Source: Micromonospora sp. DSM 45708 (lineage in GTDB: Bacteria > Actinomycetota > Actinomycetes > Mycobacteriales > Micromonosporaceae). Taken from it: a stretch of 64,000 nucleotides of DNA. The position numbers and the translations under genes were made by a program. The DNA is taken from NCBI RefSeq assembly GCF_039566955.1, contig NZ_CP154796.1, positions 6,200,001 to 6,264,000 of the forward strand, read 5' to 3'. Shown piece after piece: positions 8,243 through 20,346 of the stretch. The notes beneath the pieces are model-generated. The model did not search any database. It was not told the DNA's origin and was given only the letters and a program-made list of their open reading frames with translations. Positions within the stretch are counted from its first letter, which is position 1; each line of letters begins with the position of its first letter.

Positions 8243-9183
8243 TGGCCGGCGCCCGGCGACGGCCCGGCAGCCACCGTCGCCCGCTGGCGTTCAGCGCGGT
8301 GGCGGTGGCCCTGGTCGGCCTGCTGGTCCTCTCGCTCCGGCTGGTTCCCGGCTCGCCGCTGCGACCGACCGCCGCCACGCACCCCGAACCGAGGGGTGAC
8401 CGGTCCACCGCGCAGCCCACCGACCGCAACGCCCGGCCCCGACCGGCCCCGTCGCCGTCGCCGTCGCTGGAGCCGCTGCCGTTCCAGGCCAGGGACCTCG
8501 ACGACCTCGACCTCAAGGGCTGGTACGCCTGGTCCGTGCTGGACAAGCGGACCGGGCAGATCATCGGCTCGAAGAACATGAACGAGACCAGCACCACCGC
8601 GTCCCTGATCAAGTCCTGGGTGGTCGCCGACTACCTGCGCCGCAGCGCCGAGGCGGGAAAGACCCCGAGCGACGCCAAGCTCGCCGACGCCACGCGCATC
8701 ATCCGCGACAGCGACAACACCCGGGCCCAGGAGTTCTACGAGAACGTGGGCAGCGCGGCGTCGATCAAGCGGCTGATCTCGATCTGCGAGCTGACCGACA
8801 GCAAGGTCGCCGCCGACGGCGGCTGGAGCCGCACGCTGCTGTCCCCCCGGGACACCGCGCGGCTGGGCCTCTGCATCGACGACGGGCGCGCGGCCGGGCC
8901 GAAGTGGACGAAGTGGCTGCTCAACGAGATGCGCCTGGTGCGCGGCTCCGGTGACTTCGGCATCCGCAAGGCGTTCCCGGCCGCCGAGCAGAAGACGATC
9001 GCCATCAAGAACGGCTGGATCGACCGGCAGAAGGAACAGGAATACCACGTCAACTGCCTGGCCGTCGGCGACACCTGGACGATGGGCGTGATGGTCAAGA
9101 GCCCGTTCAGCGTGGGCGGCTGGGACTACGGCATGAAGGCCTGCGAGCAGATCACCGAGGCGCTGCTGCGCGAGCCGACCTGA
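8242..9183 (+). CDS. Membrane-anchored or secreted beta-lactamase-like paralogue (copy 2)
   Basis: A 313-residue paralogue of the preceding gene, translationally coupled to it. A single hydrophobic N-terminal segment (LAFSAVAVALVGLLVLSLRL) is followed by a long Pro/Arg-rich stretch with no clear cleavage site, so it may stay anchored. SLIK (Ser121, Lys124), RDSDN and IKNGW are the SxxK, SDN and KTG-like motifs. Shared tracts AAGPKWTKWLL and YHVNCLAV/WHVNCLAV show tandem duplication. A shared pair of Cys residues may form a disulphide. Substrate unknown; cell-wall context is inferred. Confidence 0.8.
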   Translation: MAGARRRPGSHRRPLAFSAVAVALVGLLVLSLRLVPGSPLRPTAATHPEPRGDRSTAQPTDRNARPRPAPSPSPSLEPLPFQARDLDDLDLKGWYAWSVLDKRTGQIIGSKNMNETSTTASLIKSWVVADYLRRSAEAGKTPSDAKLADATRIIRDSDNTRAQEFYENVGSAASIKRLISICELTDSKVAADGGWSRTLLSPRDTARLGLCIDDGRAAGPKWTKWLLNEMRLVRGSGDFGIRKAFPAAEQKTIAIKNGWIDRQKEQEYHVNCLAVGDTWTMGVMVKSPFSVGGWDYGMKACEQITEALLREPT

Positions 9184-9199
9184 TCCCCGCGCGGCCCGC

Positions 9200-11949
<2,750 letters not shown>

Positions 11950-12097
11950 GCCCCCAATGATCCCGCGCCGGCCGGGTGATCCCGCACCGGCCGGCGACGA
12001 GCGCGGAAGGCGAGTCCGGACGGCGCGGCGATCACCCGCCCTCGGTGAGAGGACAAGATGGCAGAAAGTAGCGACGTCCGGGCGGCGGACATCCACG

Positions 12098-12139
12098 TCA
12101 GGGCCCTTTGCTCTGCAGCCTTGGGCGCAGCAGACACAC
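12098..12139 (-). other. Possible 13-residue leader peptide before the ArsR-like gene
   Basis: GTG at 12139 opens a 13-codon frame reading VCLLRPRLQSKGP and ending at TGA 12098, about 150 bases upstream of the ArsR-like start. Its C-terminal segment shares R-x-x-L-Q-S-K-G with the frame on the other side. No strong ribosome binding site is visible, so translation is speculative. Confidence 0.3.
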
Positions 12140-12233
12140 AGAGCAACGATTCCGTCCGTCACTACGTCCGCGGCACCGGACCTCCACCCCTGGTCAGGCG
12201 CTGATGCGTTGGTGGCTGCAGAGCAAAGGCGCC
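12101..12233. repeat. Paired inverted copies of a 33-nt leader element between arsR-like gene and helD
   Basis: CCTTTGCTCTGCAGCC (12105-12120) is the exact reverse complement of GGCTGCAGAGCAAAGG (12214-12229). Similarity extends outward and inward: both copies read CTG[A/C]TGCG, five free bases, then the 16-mer, then CC after two variable bases (12201-12233 on plus, 12133-12101 on minus). Each copy therefore lies in the 5' leader of one divergent gene in the same orientation as that gene. In one frame both encode a peptide segment R-x-x-L-Q-S-K-G. Confidence 0.75.
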
Positions 12234-12320
12234 CCAGACACATCCCAGCCCGAGCAGGCGAACACGTTCAGTGACAACACAAACCGCTACCGTCCGCGCC
12301 AGGTAGTTCCGTATAGTTGA
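12204..12320 (+). other. Possible 38-residue leader peptide before helD
   Basis: ATG at 12204 opens MRWWLQSKGAP and runs 38 codons to TGA at 12318-12320, ending 114 bases before helD. The first residues share R-x-x-L-Q-S-K-G with the short frame on the opposite strand. If translated it could act as an attenuating upstream ORF. A TATAGT -10-like hexamer at 12312-12317 would instead start helD transcription downstream of it. Confidence 0.3.
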
Positions 12321-12434
12321 CGACCGCCCGACGGCCGCGGTGAGCACGCACCGCAGCGGACGTCCCCGCGCCGGGAGCAGGCCAACCGCCCCGGACACGC
12401 GAGCGAGCATCATGTTGAGCCTTGGGAGTTCACA

Positions 12435-14477
12435 GTGCCCGCACCGGAACTGACCACCACCCCGCTGGACGACGAACTCGTCGCCGAGCGGGCCCACCTG
12501 GACACCTCCCGCGCCGCGCTGCGCCGGATGCGGGAGCGCGCCGAGTCGCTCTTCGCCACCGGCGACAAGGTGGCCGGCGACGCGTACACCGCCGAACAGC
12601 TCGGCCGGCACATGGCCCGGCGGGTCAAGGAACTGGCCGACGACCCCACCACCCCGCTCTTCTTCGGCCGGCTGGACTTCGGGGAGACGGACCCGGACCA
12701 CGCCGGGCGGGACTACCACGTCGGGCGGCGGCACGTCACCGACGAACGGGGCGAACCGCTGGTGCTGGACTGGCGGGCCCCGGTCTCCCGCTCGTTCTAC
12801 CGGGCCAGCGCCCGCGACCCGCAGGGCGTCGCGGTGCGCCGCCGGTTCGGCTTCAGCGCCGGCACGCTGACCAGCTTCGAGGACGAACACCTCGACCGGG
12901 GCGAGGAACTCGGCACGGCCAGCCGCATCCTCACCGCCGAGATCGAACGCCCCCGCGTCGGCCCGATGCGGGACATCGTCGCCACCATCCAGCCCGAGCA
13001 GGACGAGCTGGTCCGGGCCGACCTGGCCGACTCGATCTGCGTGCAGGGCGCGCCGGGCACCGGCAAGACCGCCGTCGGGCTGCACCGCGCCGCGTACCTG
13101 CTCTACCTGCACCGGGAACGGCTGCGCCGCTCGGGCGTGCTGATCGTCGGGCCGAACCGGGCGTTCCTGTCGTACATCGCGGCGGTGCTGCCGGCGCTCG
13201 GCGAGGTCGAGGTCGAGCAGGCCACCGTCGAGGACCTCGTCGCCCGGGTGCCGGTCCGCGCGGTCGACGACCCGGCCGCCGCCGCGCTCAAGCACGACAT
13301 CCGGATGGCCGAGGTGCTGCGCCGCGCCGTCGACGCCCACATCGGTACGCCCACCGAGCCGATCATGGTCTCGGACGGCTCGTACCGCTGGCGGATCGGG
13401 CTCGACCCGCTGCACCGCCTGGTCGTCGAGACGCGGCAGGAAGGGCTGCCCTACGCCACCGGCCGGGAACGGGTTCGGGCCCGGGTGGTGGGGCTGCTGC
13501 AACGCCAGGCCGAGGCCCGCCGCGCCGAGTCGCCCTCCGACACCTGGCTGCGCCGGATGAGCCGGATCAAGCCGGTCACCGACCTGCTCGACGCGGTCTG
13601 GCCGGCGCTCACCCCGGACGGGCTGCTGCACCGGCTGCGGACCGACGCCGAGGCGCTCGCCGCCGCCGCCGACGGGCTGCTCAGCGCCGAGGAGCAGGAA
13701 CTGTTCCGCGCCGGCAAGGTCGGACGCACCGCGAAGGCGACCCGGTGGACCGCCGCCGACGCGGTCCTCCTCGACGAGGCCGCCGGGCTGCTGGAACGGC
13801 CCGCCGGGTTCGGTCACGTGGTGGTCGACGAGGCGCAGGACCTCTCGCCGATGCAGTGCCGGGCCATCGCCCGCCGCAGCGAGCACGGCTCCATCACGCT
13901 CCTCGGCGACCTGGCCCAGGGCACCGCGCCCTGGGCCGCGACCGACTGGCGGGAGTCCCTGGCCCACCTCGGCAAGCCGGACGCCGCGGTGGTGCCGCTG
14001 AGCGTCGGCTTCCGGGTGCCGGCCGCCGTGGTGGCGTTCGCGAACCGGCTGCTGCCCGCGCTCGCCGTCGACGTACCCCCGGCCCGGTCACTGCGCCACG
14101 ACGGGGCGCTCGACGTGCGTACCGTCGAGGACCTGACGGCCGCGACGGTGGCCGAGGTGCGGGCGGCGCTGGCGCACGACGGCTCGATCGGTGTGATCGC
14201 CGCCGACGACACGGTGGACCGGCTCCGCGCGGCGCTCGACGCCGCCGGCGTCGAAACCGCGACCGCCGACGACGTCGAGGCCGCGGCGCGCGTCACGGTC
14301 GTCCCGGCGACGCTGGTCAAGGGCCTGGAGTACGACCACGTGGTGGTCGTCGAGCCGGCCGCGATCGTGGCCGCCGAGCCGCGCGGCCTGCACCGCCTCT
14401 ACGTGGTGCTGACCCGGGCCGTCTCCGGGCTGGCGGTGCTGCACCGCGCCCCGCTGCCCGCCCCGCTGGCCGGCTGA
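12435..14477 (+). CDS. helD: HelD-like RNA polymerase-associated ATPase (UvrD/Rep-type helicase fold)
   Basis: A 680-residue superfamily 1 ATPase. Walker A is GAPGTGKTA at about residue 204, and the Walker B region is VVVDEAQDLSPMQ at about 464. An N-terminal coiled coil (ERAHLDTSRAALRRMRERAE) is followed by the HelD signature YHVGRRHVTDERGEPLVLDWRAP. Actinobacterial class II HelD proteins remove RNA polymerase from DNA, and some protect it from rifamycins. The GTG start lies at 12435. The unusual inverted leader elements lie 200-330 bases upstream. Role in antibiotic tolerance here is inferred. Confidence 0.9.
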   Translation: MPAPELTTTPLDDELVAERAHLDTSRAALRRMRERAESLFATGDKVAGDAYTAEQLGRHMARRVKELADDPTTPLFFGRLDFGETDPDHAGRDYHVGRRHVTDERGEPLVLDWRAPVSRSFYRASARDPQGVAVRRRFGFSAGTLTSFEDEHLDRGEELGTASRILTAEIERPRVGPMRDIVATIQPEQDELVRADLADSICVQGAPGTGKTAVGLHRAAYLLYLHRERLRRSGVLIVGPNRAFLSYIAAVLPALGEVEVEQATVEDLVARVPVRAVDDPAAAALKHDIRMAEVLRRAVDAHIGTPTEPIMVSDGSYRWRIGLDPLHRLVVETRQEGLPYATGRERVRARVVGLLQRQAEARRAESPSDTWLRRMSRIKPVTDLLDAVWPALTPDGLLHRLRTDAEALAAAADGLLSAEEQELFRAGKVGRTAKATRWTAADAVLLDEAAGLLERPAGFGHVVVDEAQDLSPMQCRAIARRSEHGSITLLGDLAQGTAPWAATDWRESLAHLGKPDAAVVPLSVGFRVPAAVVAFANRLLPALAVDVPPARSLRHDGALDVRTVEDLTAATVAEVRAALAHDGSIGVIAADDTVDRLRAALDAAGVETATADDVEAAARVTVVPATLVKGLEYDHVVVVEPAAIVAAEPRGLHRLYVVLTRAVSGLAVLHRAPLPAPLAG

Positions 14478-14560
14478 CGGAACCGGTGGCCCCCGGCGGG
14501 GCGACTGGCGGGCACCCGGTACACAGAGGGGGCACAATCCCGCCGCCCGAGGAGCCCGCG

Positions 14561-15448
14561 ATGATCCTGGCCCGCGCCGAACAGGTCAGCCGCCGCTACG
14601 GCGAGGTGCTGGCGCTGGACCGGGTCGACCTGACCGTCCGGGCCGGGGAGCTGGTCGGCCTGCTCGGCCCGAACGGCGCCGGCAAGAGCACCCTGATCAA
14701 CCTGCTGGTCGGGCTGCGCCGGCCGACCGCCGGCCGGGTCGAGCTGCTCGGCGGCGACCCGCGCGACCCGACCAGCCGGCGGCAGCTCGGGGTGACCCCG
14801 CAGGAAACCGGCCTGCCCGGCACGCTGCGGGTCGGCGAGGTGGTCGACTTCGTCGCCGCGCACCACCCCGACCCGGTGCCCCGGGACGAGCTGCTCGACC
14901 GGTTCGGCCTCACCGACCAGGTGCGCCGGCAGACCGGCGGCCTCTCCGGCGGCCAACGTCGCCGGCTGGCCGTGGCGCTGGCGTTCGTCGGCCGGCCCCG
15001 GCTGGTGGTGCTGGACGAGCCCACCACCGGGCTGGACGTGGAGGCGCGGCACACGCTCTGGGAGGCGGTCCGCGGCTTCCACGCCGACGGCGGCACCGTG
15101 CTGCTGAGCAGCCACTACCTGGAGGAGGTGGAGGCGCTGGCGCAGCGGGTGGTGGTGATCGGCCACGGTCGGGTGCTCGCCGACGACTCGGTGGCGGCGA
15201 TCCGGGGCATCGTCGGCGTACGCCGGGTCAGCCTGGTCGCCGACGACCTGCCCACACTGCCCGGGGTGGTCGCCACCGAACGCCTCGACGGGCGGGTCCA
15301 CCTGCTCACCACCGACGCCGACCAACTCGTCCGTGACCTCGTCACCGCCGGTGTGGCGTTCCGCGACCTGGAGGTCCGCCCCACCTCGCTGGAGGAGGCG
15401 TTCCTCGCCATCACGGCCGGCGACCGACCCGCGCCCACCCCCGCCTAG
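14561..15448 (+). CDS. ABC transporter ATP-binding protein (DrrA/CcmA-like exporter)
   Basis: A 295-residue ATPase. Walker A is GPNGAGKST, the signature is LSGGQRRRLAVAL, Walker B is LVVLDEPTTGLD and the switch region is LLSSHYLEEVE. The C-terminal ~70 residues, ending LEVRPTSLEEAFLAITAG, are the extension seen in drug-export ATPases. It precedes the ABC-2 permease by 9 bases and should form one transporter with it. The ATG at 14561 follows GAGGAGCCCGCG. Substrate cannot be told. Confidence 0.92.
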   Translation: MILARAEQVSRRYGEVLALDRVDLTVRAGELVGLLGPNGAGKSTLINLLVGLRRPTAGRVELLGGDPRDPTSRRQLGVTPQETGLPGTLRVGEVVDFVAAHHPDPVPRDELLDRFGLTDQVRRQTGGLSGGQRRRLAVALAFVGRPRLVVLDEPTTGLDVEARHTLWEAVRGFHADGGTVLLSSHYLEEVEALAQRVVVIGHGRVLADDSVAAIRGIVGVRRVSLVADDLPTLPGVVATERLDGRVHLLTTDADQLVRDLVTAGVAFRDLEVRPTSLEEAFLAITAGDRPAPTPA

Positions 15449-15457
15449 GAGATCGCC

Positions 15458-16195
15458 GTGCCGCTCGCCCTGGTCCACGCCCGCTACCAGCTCCTGGAGA
15501 TCATCCGGATCCCGGTGGCGGTGGTGGGCAGCGCGTTCTTCCCCGCCGTCGCGATGCTCTTCTTCGTGGTGCCGTTCGCCGGCGACGACCCCACCGGCGC
15601 CACCTACGCCACCGCCGCCATGGTCACGTTCGCGACCATGAGCGCCAACATCTTCCAGTACGGCGTGGGCGTCGCCGAGGACCGCGACCAGCCCTGGAAC
15701 CCGTACACCCGGACGCTGCCGGCCGGGCCGGCGCCGCGGCTGGCCGGGCGGATCCTGGCCGGCCTGGTGCTGACCTACCTGTCGATGGTGCCGGTGGTGG
15801 TGATCGCGGCGGTGGCCACCGCGGCCCGGGTGACCGTGGCGCAGTTCCTGCTCGGGCTCGCCGTGGTCGCCGTGATCTCGGTGCCGTTCACGCTGCTCGG
15901 CCTGGCGATCGGCTACTCGTTGCCGAGCAAGGCGGCGATCGTGGTGGCACAGGTGCTCTTCTTCCCGCTGGCGTTCGGCGGCGGCCTGCTCTCCGCGCCG
16001 GACCAGGCGCCCGGCTTCGTCCAGGCGGTCGCCCCCTACCTGCCGACGCGGGGCGCGGTGGAGCTGATGTGGGCGGCGGTCACCGACTGGCAGCCCGACC
16101 CCCGGGCGCTGGTGATGCTGGTGGTCTGGGTGGTGGCGCTCGCCGCGGTCGCCGGCTGGGCGTACCGGCGGGACGAGGGACGCCGCTTCAGTTGA
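15458..16195 (+). CDS. ABC-2 type transporter permease
   Basis: A 245-residue protein with about six hydrophobic helices (for example IPVAVVGSAFFPAVAMLFFV and MVPVVVIAAVATAA). The loop EDRDQPWNPYTRTLPAGP resembles the region before the ABC-2 core of antibiotic exporters. GTG at 15458 follows TAGGAGATCGCC, a good ribosome binding site. It partners the ATPase just upstream. Confidence 0.9.
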   Translation: MPLALVHARYQLLEIIRIPVAVVGSAFFPAVAMLFFVVPFAGDDPTGATYATAAMVTFATMSANIFQYGVGVAEDRDQPWNPYTRTLPAGPAPRLAGRILAGLVLTYLSMVPVVVIAAVATAARVTVAQFLLGLAVVAVISVPFTLLGLAIGYSLPSKAAIVVAQVLFFPLAFGGGLLSAPDQAPGFVQAVAPYLPTRGAVELMWAAVTDWQPDPRALVMLVVWVVALAAVAGWAYRRDEGRRFS

Positions 16196-16289
16196 CGTTT
16201 TGTCCGGTTCCGGCCCGCCGGCCGGCCCGGTGGTGCCACGATGCCGGCAGGGCGGGCCAGCGGGGCCGCTCCCGGCGGAAGGGGTCACC

Positions 16290-17048
16290 GTGAACGGCGT
16301 CGAGCCCGGCACACCCTGCTGGACCGACCTGGCCACCCCCGGGTTGGACGACGCGAGGCGGTTCTACCCGCAACTGTTCGGCTGGACCGGGCGGATCTCC
16401 ACCGTGCCGGACGCCGGCGGCTACACCGTCTTCCTCAAGGACGGCAAGGCCGTCGCCGGGGTCGGCCCGCCGGCCACCCCGGACCAGGTGCCGATCTGGT
16501 CGACGTACGTGGCCACGGACGACGCCGACCTGGTCGCCACCCGGGTGGCGGCGGCCGGCGGGCAGGTCGTGGTCCCCCCGTTCGACGTCGCCGCGCAGGG
16601 CCGGATGGCGGTGCTGGCCGACCCGGCCGGCGCGGTGTTCAGCGTCTGGCAGCCGAAGGCGATGCGCGGCGCGGAACTGTTCAACGCGCCCGGCGCGATG
16701 TGCTGGAACGAACTCGTCACCCCCGACCCGGAAGGGGCCCGGGAGTTCTACGCGCTGGTCTTCGGCTGGCATCCCGAGGAACGGTCGACCGGGCCGGAAC
16801 CCTACATCGGGTGGCGCTGCGGCGCCCGCATCGTCGCCGGCATGCTGCCGCCGGCCGAGCCGCTCCCCGCCGACCTGCCGGCGTACTGGACGGTCTACTT
16901 CGCCGTGGAGGACACCGACGCCACCGCGGCCCGCGCCGCCGAACTGGGCGGCACCATCCTCGTCCCGCCCCGGGACAATCCGGCCGGTCGCGCCGCCGCC
17001 CTCCGCGACCCCCACGGCGCCCTCTTCTCCATCTCCACCCTCCGCTGA
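16290..17048 (+). CDS. VOC (glyoxalase/bleomycin resistance) family protein, two domains
   Basis: A 252-residue protein with two VOC repeats. The first begins PCWTDLATPGLDDARRFY and ends AVLADPAGAVFSVWQ; the second begins MCWNELVTPDPEGAREFY and ends AALRDPHGALFSIS. Paired beta-alpha-beta modules of this kind bind small molecules or metals. Relatives include hydroxylases and resistance proteins, so the substrate is open. GTG at 16290 has AAGGGG upstream; the frame is open earlier without homology. Confidence 0.87.
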   Translation: MNGVEPGTPCWTDLATPGLDDARRFYPQLFGWTGRISTVPDAGGYTVFLKDGKAVAGVGPPATPDQVPIWSTYVATDDADLVATRVAAAGGQVVVPPFDVAAQGRMAVLADPAGAVFSVWQPKAMRGAELFNAPGAMCWNELVTPDPEGAREFYALVFGWHPEERSTGPEPYIGWRCGARIVAGMLPPAEPLPADLPAYWTVYFAVEDTDATAARAAELGGTILVPPRDNPAGRAAALRDPHGALFSISTLR

Positions 17049-17169
17049 CCCGCACCACGCCGCACCGCGCCCGCGCCACGCCCGCCCCCCGCCGCGCCCA
17101 CGCCCCGCCTGCACAGTTTCCGTGAATTAGCGGGGGGCGGGGGTGGGGCGGGGGGGAGTGAGGGGCGGG

Positions 17170-17942
<773 letters not shown>

Positions 17943-17946
<4 letters not shown>

Positions 17947-19094
17947 GCTCCCACCCCGCGGGCGGTCCGCAGGATCAGGACGAAGAACGGGCCGCCGAGC
18001 AGCGCGGTCACCACGCCGATGGGGATCTCGGCGGGTGCCGCGGCGGTCCGCGCTACGACGTCGGTCAGCGCCAGGAACGCGCCGCCGAAGAGCATCGACA
18101 GCGGCAGGATCACCCGGTGGCTGGAGCCGGCGAGCAGCCGTACGGTGTGCGGCACGATGATGCCCACGAAGCCGATCAGGCCGGAGGCGGAGACCGCGGC
18201 GGCGGTGCCCAGCGAGGCGGCGGCGATCAGCAGGTAGCGGGAGCGTTGCGGGTGCAGCCCGAGGCTGGTGGCCTCGTCGTCGCCGAGGGCGAGCACGTCC
18301 AGTTCCCGCCGGTGCACCAGCACCACCACGGCGGTGAGCAGGAAGTACGGCAGGACCAGCAGCACGTCGTGCCAGCCGGCGGTGGAGAGCCGCCCGAGCA
18401 GCCAGGAGTAGACCTGCTGGAGGCTGTCCGAGTGCGCTTGCAGCAGGTAGGTCTGCCCGGCGGCGAGGAACGCCGACACCGCGACTCCGGCCAGGATCAG
18501 CGTGGCCGGCGAGCGGTCCCGGCCGCCGGCGGCGCCGAGCAGGTACGTCATGGCCACCGCGCCGAGCGAGCCGACGAACGCGGCGAGCGGAATGGTGACC
18601 GGAAGGCCGGTGAGCGCCCCGCCGGCCCCGGCGCCGAGCACGATCGCCGCGGTGACCGCGAGCCCGGCCCCGGCCGCCACGCCGAGCAGGTACGGGTCGG
18701 CCAGCGGGTTGCGGAAGACGCCCTGGTAGCACCCGCCGGCCAGGGCGAGCAGCGCGCCGACGAGCAGACCGAGCACGACCCGGGGCAGGCGCAGCTCGGT
18801 GACGATGGCGACCTCCTGCTCGGTGAGCCCGCTGTCCAGGTGCACGCCGGGCAGCAGGTTGAGCAGTTCGGCGGCGACGCTGCCGGGCGGCAGGCTGACC
18901 GGGCCGAACGAGACGCCGGCGACCAGCGCGACGAGCACCGCCACCAGGCCGGCGAGCAGCCAGCTCGGGCGCAGCCCGGCCGGCCGGCCGGTGCCGGCGC
19001 GGGTGCCGCCCCGGCGGGGGCGGGGCAGCCGGCCGGCCGGCCGGGGCCCGTCGGGGGTCCCGGCCGGCGCGACGTCCGCCGGTCGTACGGCCAC
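17943..19094 (-). CDS. btuC: Cobalamin ABC transporter permease BtuC (FecCD family)
   Basis: A 383-residue polytopic permease. A Pro/Arg-rich cytoplasmic N-terminus of about 35 residues precedes FecCD helices. Landmarks are LRLPRVVLGLLVGALLALAG, NPLADPYLLGVAAGAGL and GLIGFVGIIVPHTVRLL. The GTG at 19094 starts just beyond the btuF stop, and the stop overlaps btuD. It forms the transmembrane channel for BtuF-delivered corrinoid. Confidence 0.9.
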
Positions 19095-19096
19095 GG

Positions 19097-20029
19097 TCAG
19101 GCCGGGACCTTGGCGGTGGCGTCGACGATCGCCTTCAGCAGGTCGACGACGCGCGGGCCCCAGCGGGAGGCGATGTCGTCGTCCAGCGCCACGACCTGGT
19201 TGTTCTTGACGGCGGTGAGGCCGGCCCATCCGCTGCGCGCCTTGACCGTGTCGGCGCTCTGCTGGCAGCACTTGGTGTCGGCCAGGAAGACGAAGTCGGG
19301 GTTCGCCTTGACGATGACCTCCTGGGAGAGCTGCGGGTAGCCGCCGCTCTTGCCGCCGGCGTCGGCCGCGTCGGCGATGTTCGTAAGCCCCGCGAGCGCG
19401 TAGATGGTGCCGATGAACGTCTTGCTGGTCGCGGTGTAAAGCTCCGGGCCCAGCTCGTGGTAGTAGGTCAGCTTCTCGGCGCGCTTGGGCAGGTCCTTGG
19501 TGAGCGCGGTGATGTCGTCCTTCATCTTGCGCACCACGGCGTCCGCCTCGGCCGGGTGGCCGGTGAGCTTGCCCAGGTCGGTGAGCTGCCGGTACGTGTC
19601 GTCGAGCGTGGTCGCGGCCGGGGTGAGCAGGACCGGGATCTTCAGCGCGACGAGCTGGCTGGCGATCTTGTTGGTGTCGTTGGTGATCACCACCAGGTCG
19701 GGGCTCTTCGCGGCGATCGCCTCGGCGTTCGGCTGGTAGCCGGAGAGGTCGGTCTTCGGCGCGTCCGCCGGGTAGTTCGACTGGTCGTCGACGGCGGTGA
19801 CCTGCTTGCCGGCGCCGATGGCGAAGAGCATCTCGGTCGAGGTCGGCGACAGCGAGACGATCTTCTCGGGGCGCTTGTCCAGCGTCAGGTTGCCCACGCT
19901 GGCGGGGAACGAGCCGCCGGACGCGCCGGCAGCGGGGGTGTCGGTCGAGGTCTTCTCGGCGCAGCCGCCGAGAAGCAACACGCCGGCCGCGAGCGCGGTG
20001 GCGAAGAGTCGAGGGGTACGTCGGGTCAC
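19097..20029 (-). CDS. btuF: Cobalamin-binding lipoprotein BtuF-like
   Basis: A 310-residue solute-binding protein. The signal peptide ends in lipobox LLGGC (Cys at about residue 23), so it should be lipid-anchored outside the membrane. RPEKIVSLSPTSTEMLFAIGAG and SPDLVVITNDTN are typical of helical-backbone metal/B12 receptors. It is the first gene of btuFCD and lies directly behind the cobalamin riboswitch, which supports corrinoid as ligand. Confidence 0.9.
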   Translation of the reverse strand: MTRRTPRLFATALAAGVLLLGGCAEKTSTDTPAAGASGGSFPASVGNLTLDKRPEKIVSLSPTSTEMLFAIGAGKQVTAVDDQSNYPADAPKTDLSGYQPNAEAIAAKSPDLVVITNDTNKIASQLVALKIPVLLTPAATTLDDTYRQLTDLGKLTGHPAEADAVVRKMKDDITALTKDLPKRAEKLTYYHELGPELYTATSKTFIGTIYALAGLTNIADAADAGGKSGGYPQLSQEVIVKANPDFVFLADTKCCQQSADTVKARSGWAGLTAVKNNQVVALDDDIASRWGPRVVDLLKAIVDATAKVPA

Positions 20030-20084
20030 GGGTCCTCCTGTCGGTCGAGGAGCGTGGTGCTTCGCCGACAGGTGGAAGGCCCGT

Positions 20085-20255
20085 CCGCGAGGCGCCCTTC
20101 CTCGAGAGCGCGTGTCGCGACCGGGCCGCAGGCGACCTGGCTCGTCCCACGTCCGTCGGCGCCGGCGGGAGGCCGACGCCGCGCGTACGGGGCATCACAG
20201 TTGCGGGACAGCGCCGGTTTCACACCGGCTTCGCTGTGGCACGGTCGGTGTCACC
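20085..20255 (-). ncRNA. Cobalamin riboswitch (B12 element)
   Basis: On the reverse strand, GAAGCCGGTG followed by GAAACCGGCGCTGTCC and CGCAACTGTGA (about 20232-20190) matches the B12-box core. AGCCAGGTCGCCTGC occurs about 60 bases further on (near 20140), the expected downstream pairing segment. A -10-like TACGGT lies at 20258-20253. It should switch off btuFCD expression when cobalamin is abundant. Exact ends are approximate. Confidence 0.9.
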
Positions 20256-20299
20256 GTAGCGCACGACCAGCGGAGATCACCCGGACGGGCGGGGTGGGC

Positions 20300-20332
20300 G
20301 GGGACCCCGGTGGGGGTGGAGCCGGGGTCCCC
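20300..20332 (-). terminator. Hairpin after the carboxypeptidase gene
   Basis: GGGGACCCCGG (20300-20310) pairs with CCGGGGTCCCC (20322-20332), a perfect 11-bp stem. It lies 15 bases beyond the M14 peptidase stop and before the riboswitch promoter on the same strand, so it probably insulates the two units. No U-tract is present, as usual in such GC-rich genomes. Confidence 0.6.
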
Positions 20333-20346
20333 GCCGCCGGGTGAGG

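Noticed and set aside
7250..9183. Calling the two serine hydrolases antibiotic-resistance beta-lactamases
   Set aside because: The KTG position is KNG in both and neither has a clear omega-loop signature, so only the superfamily can be supported.
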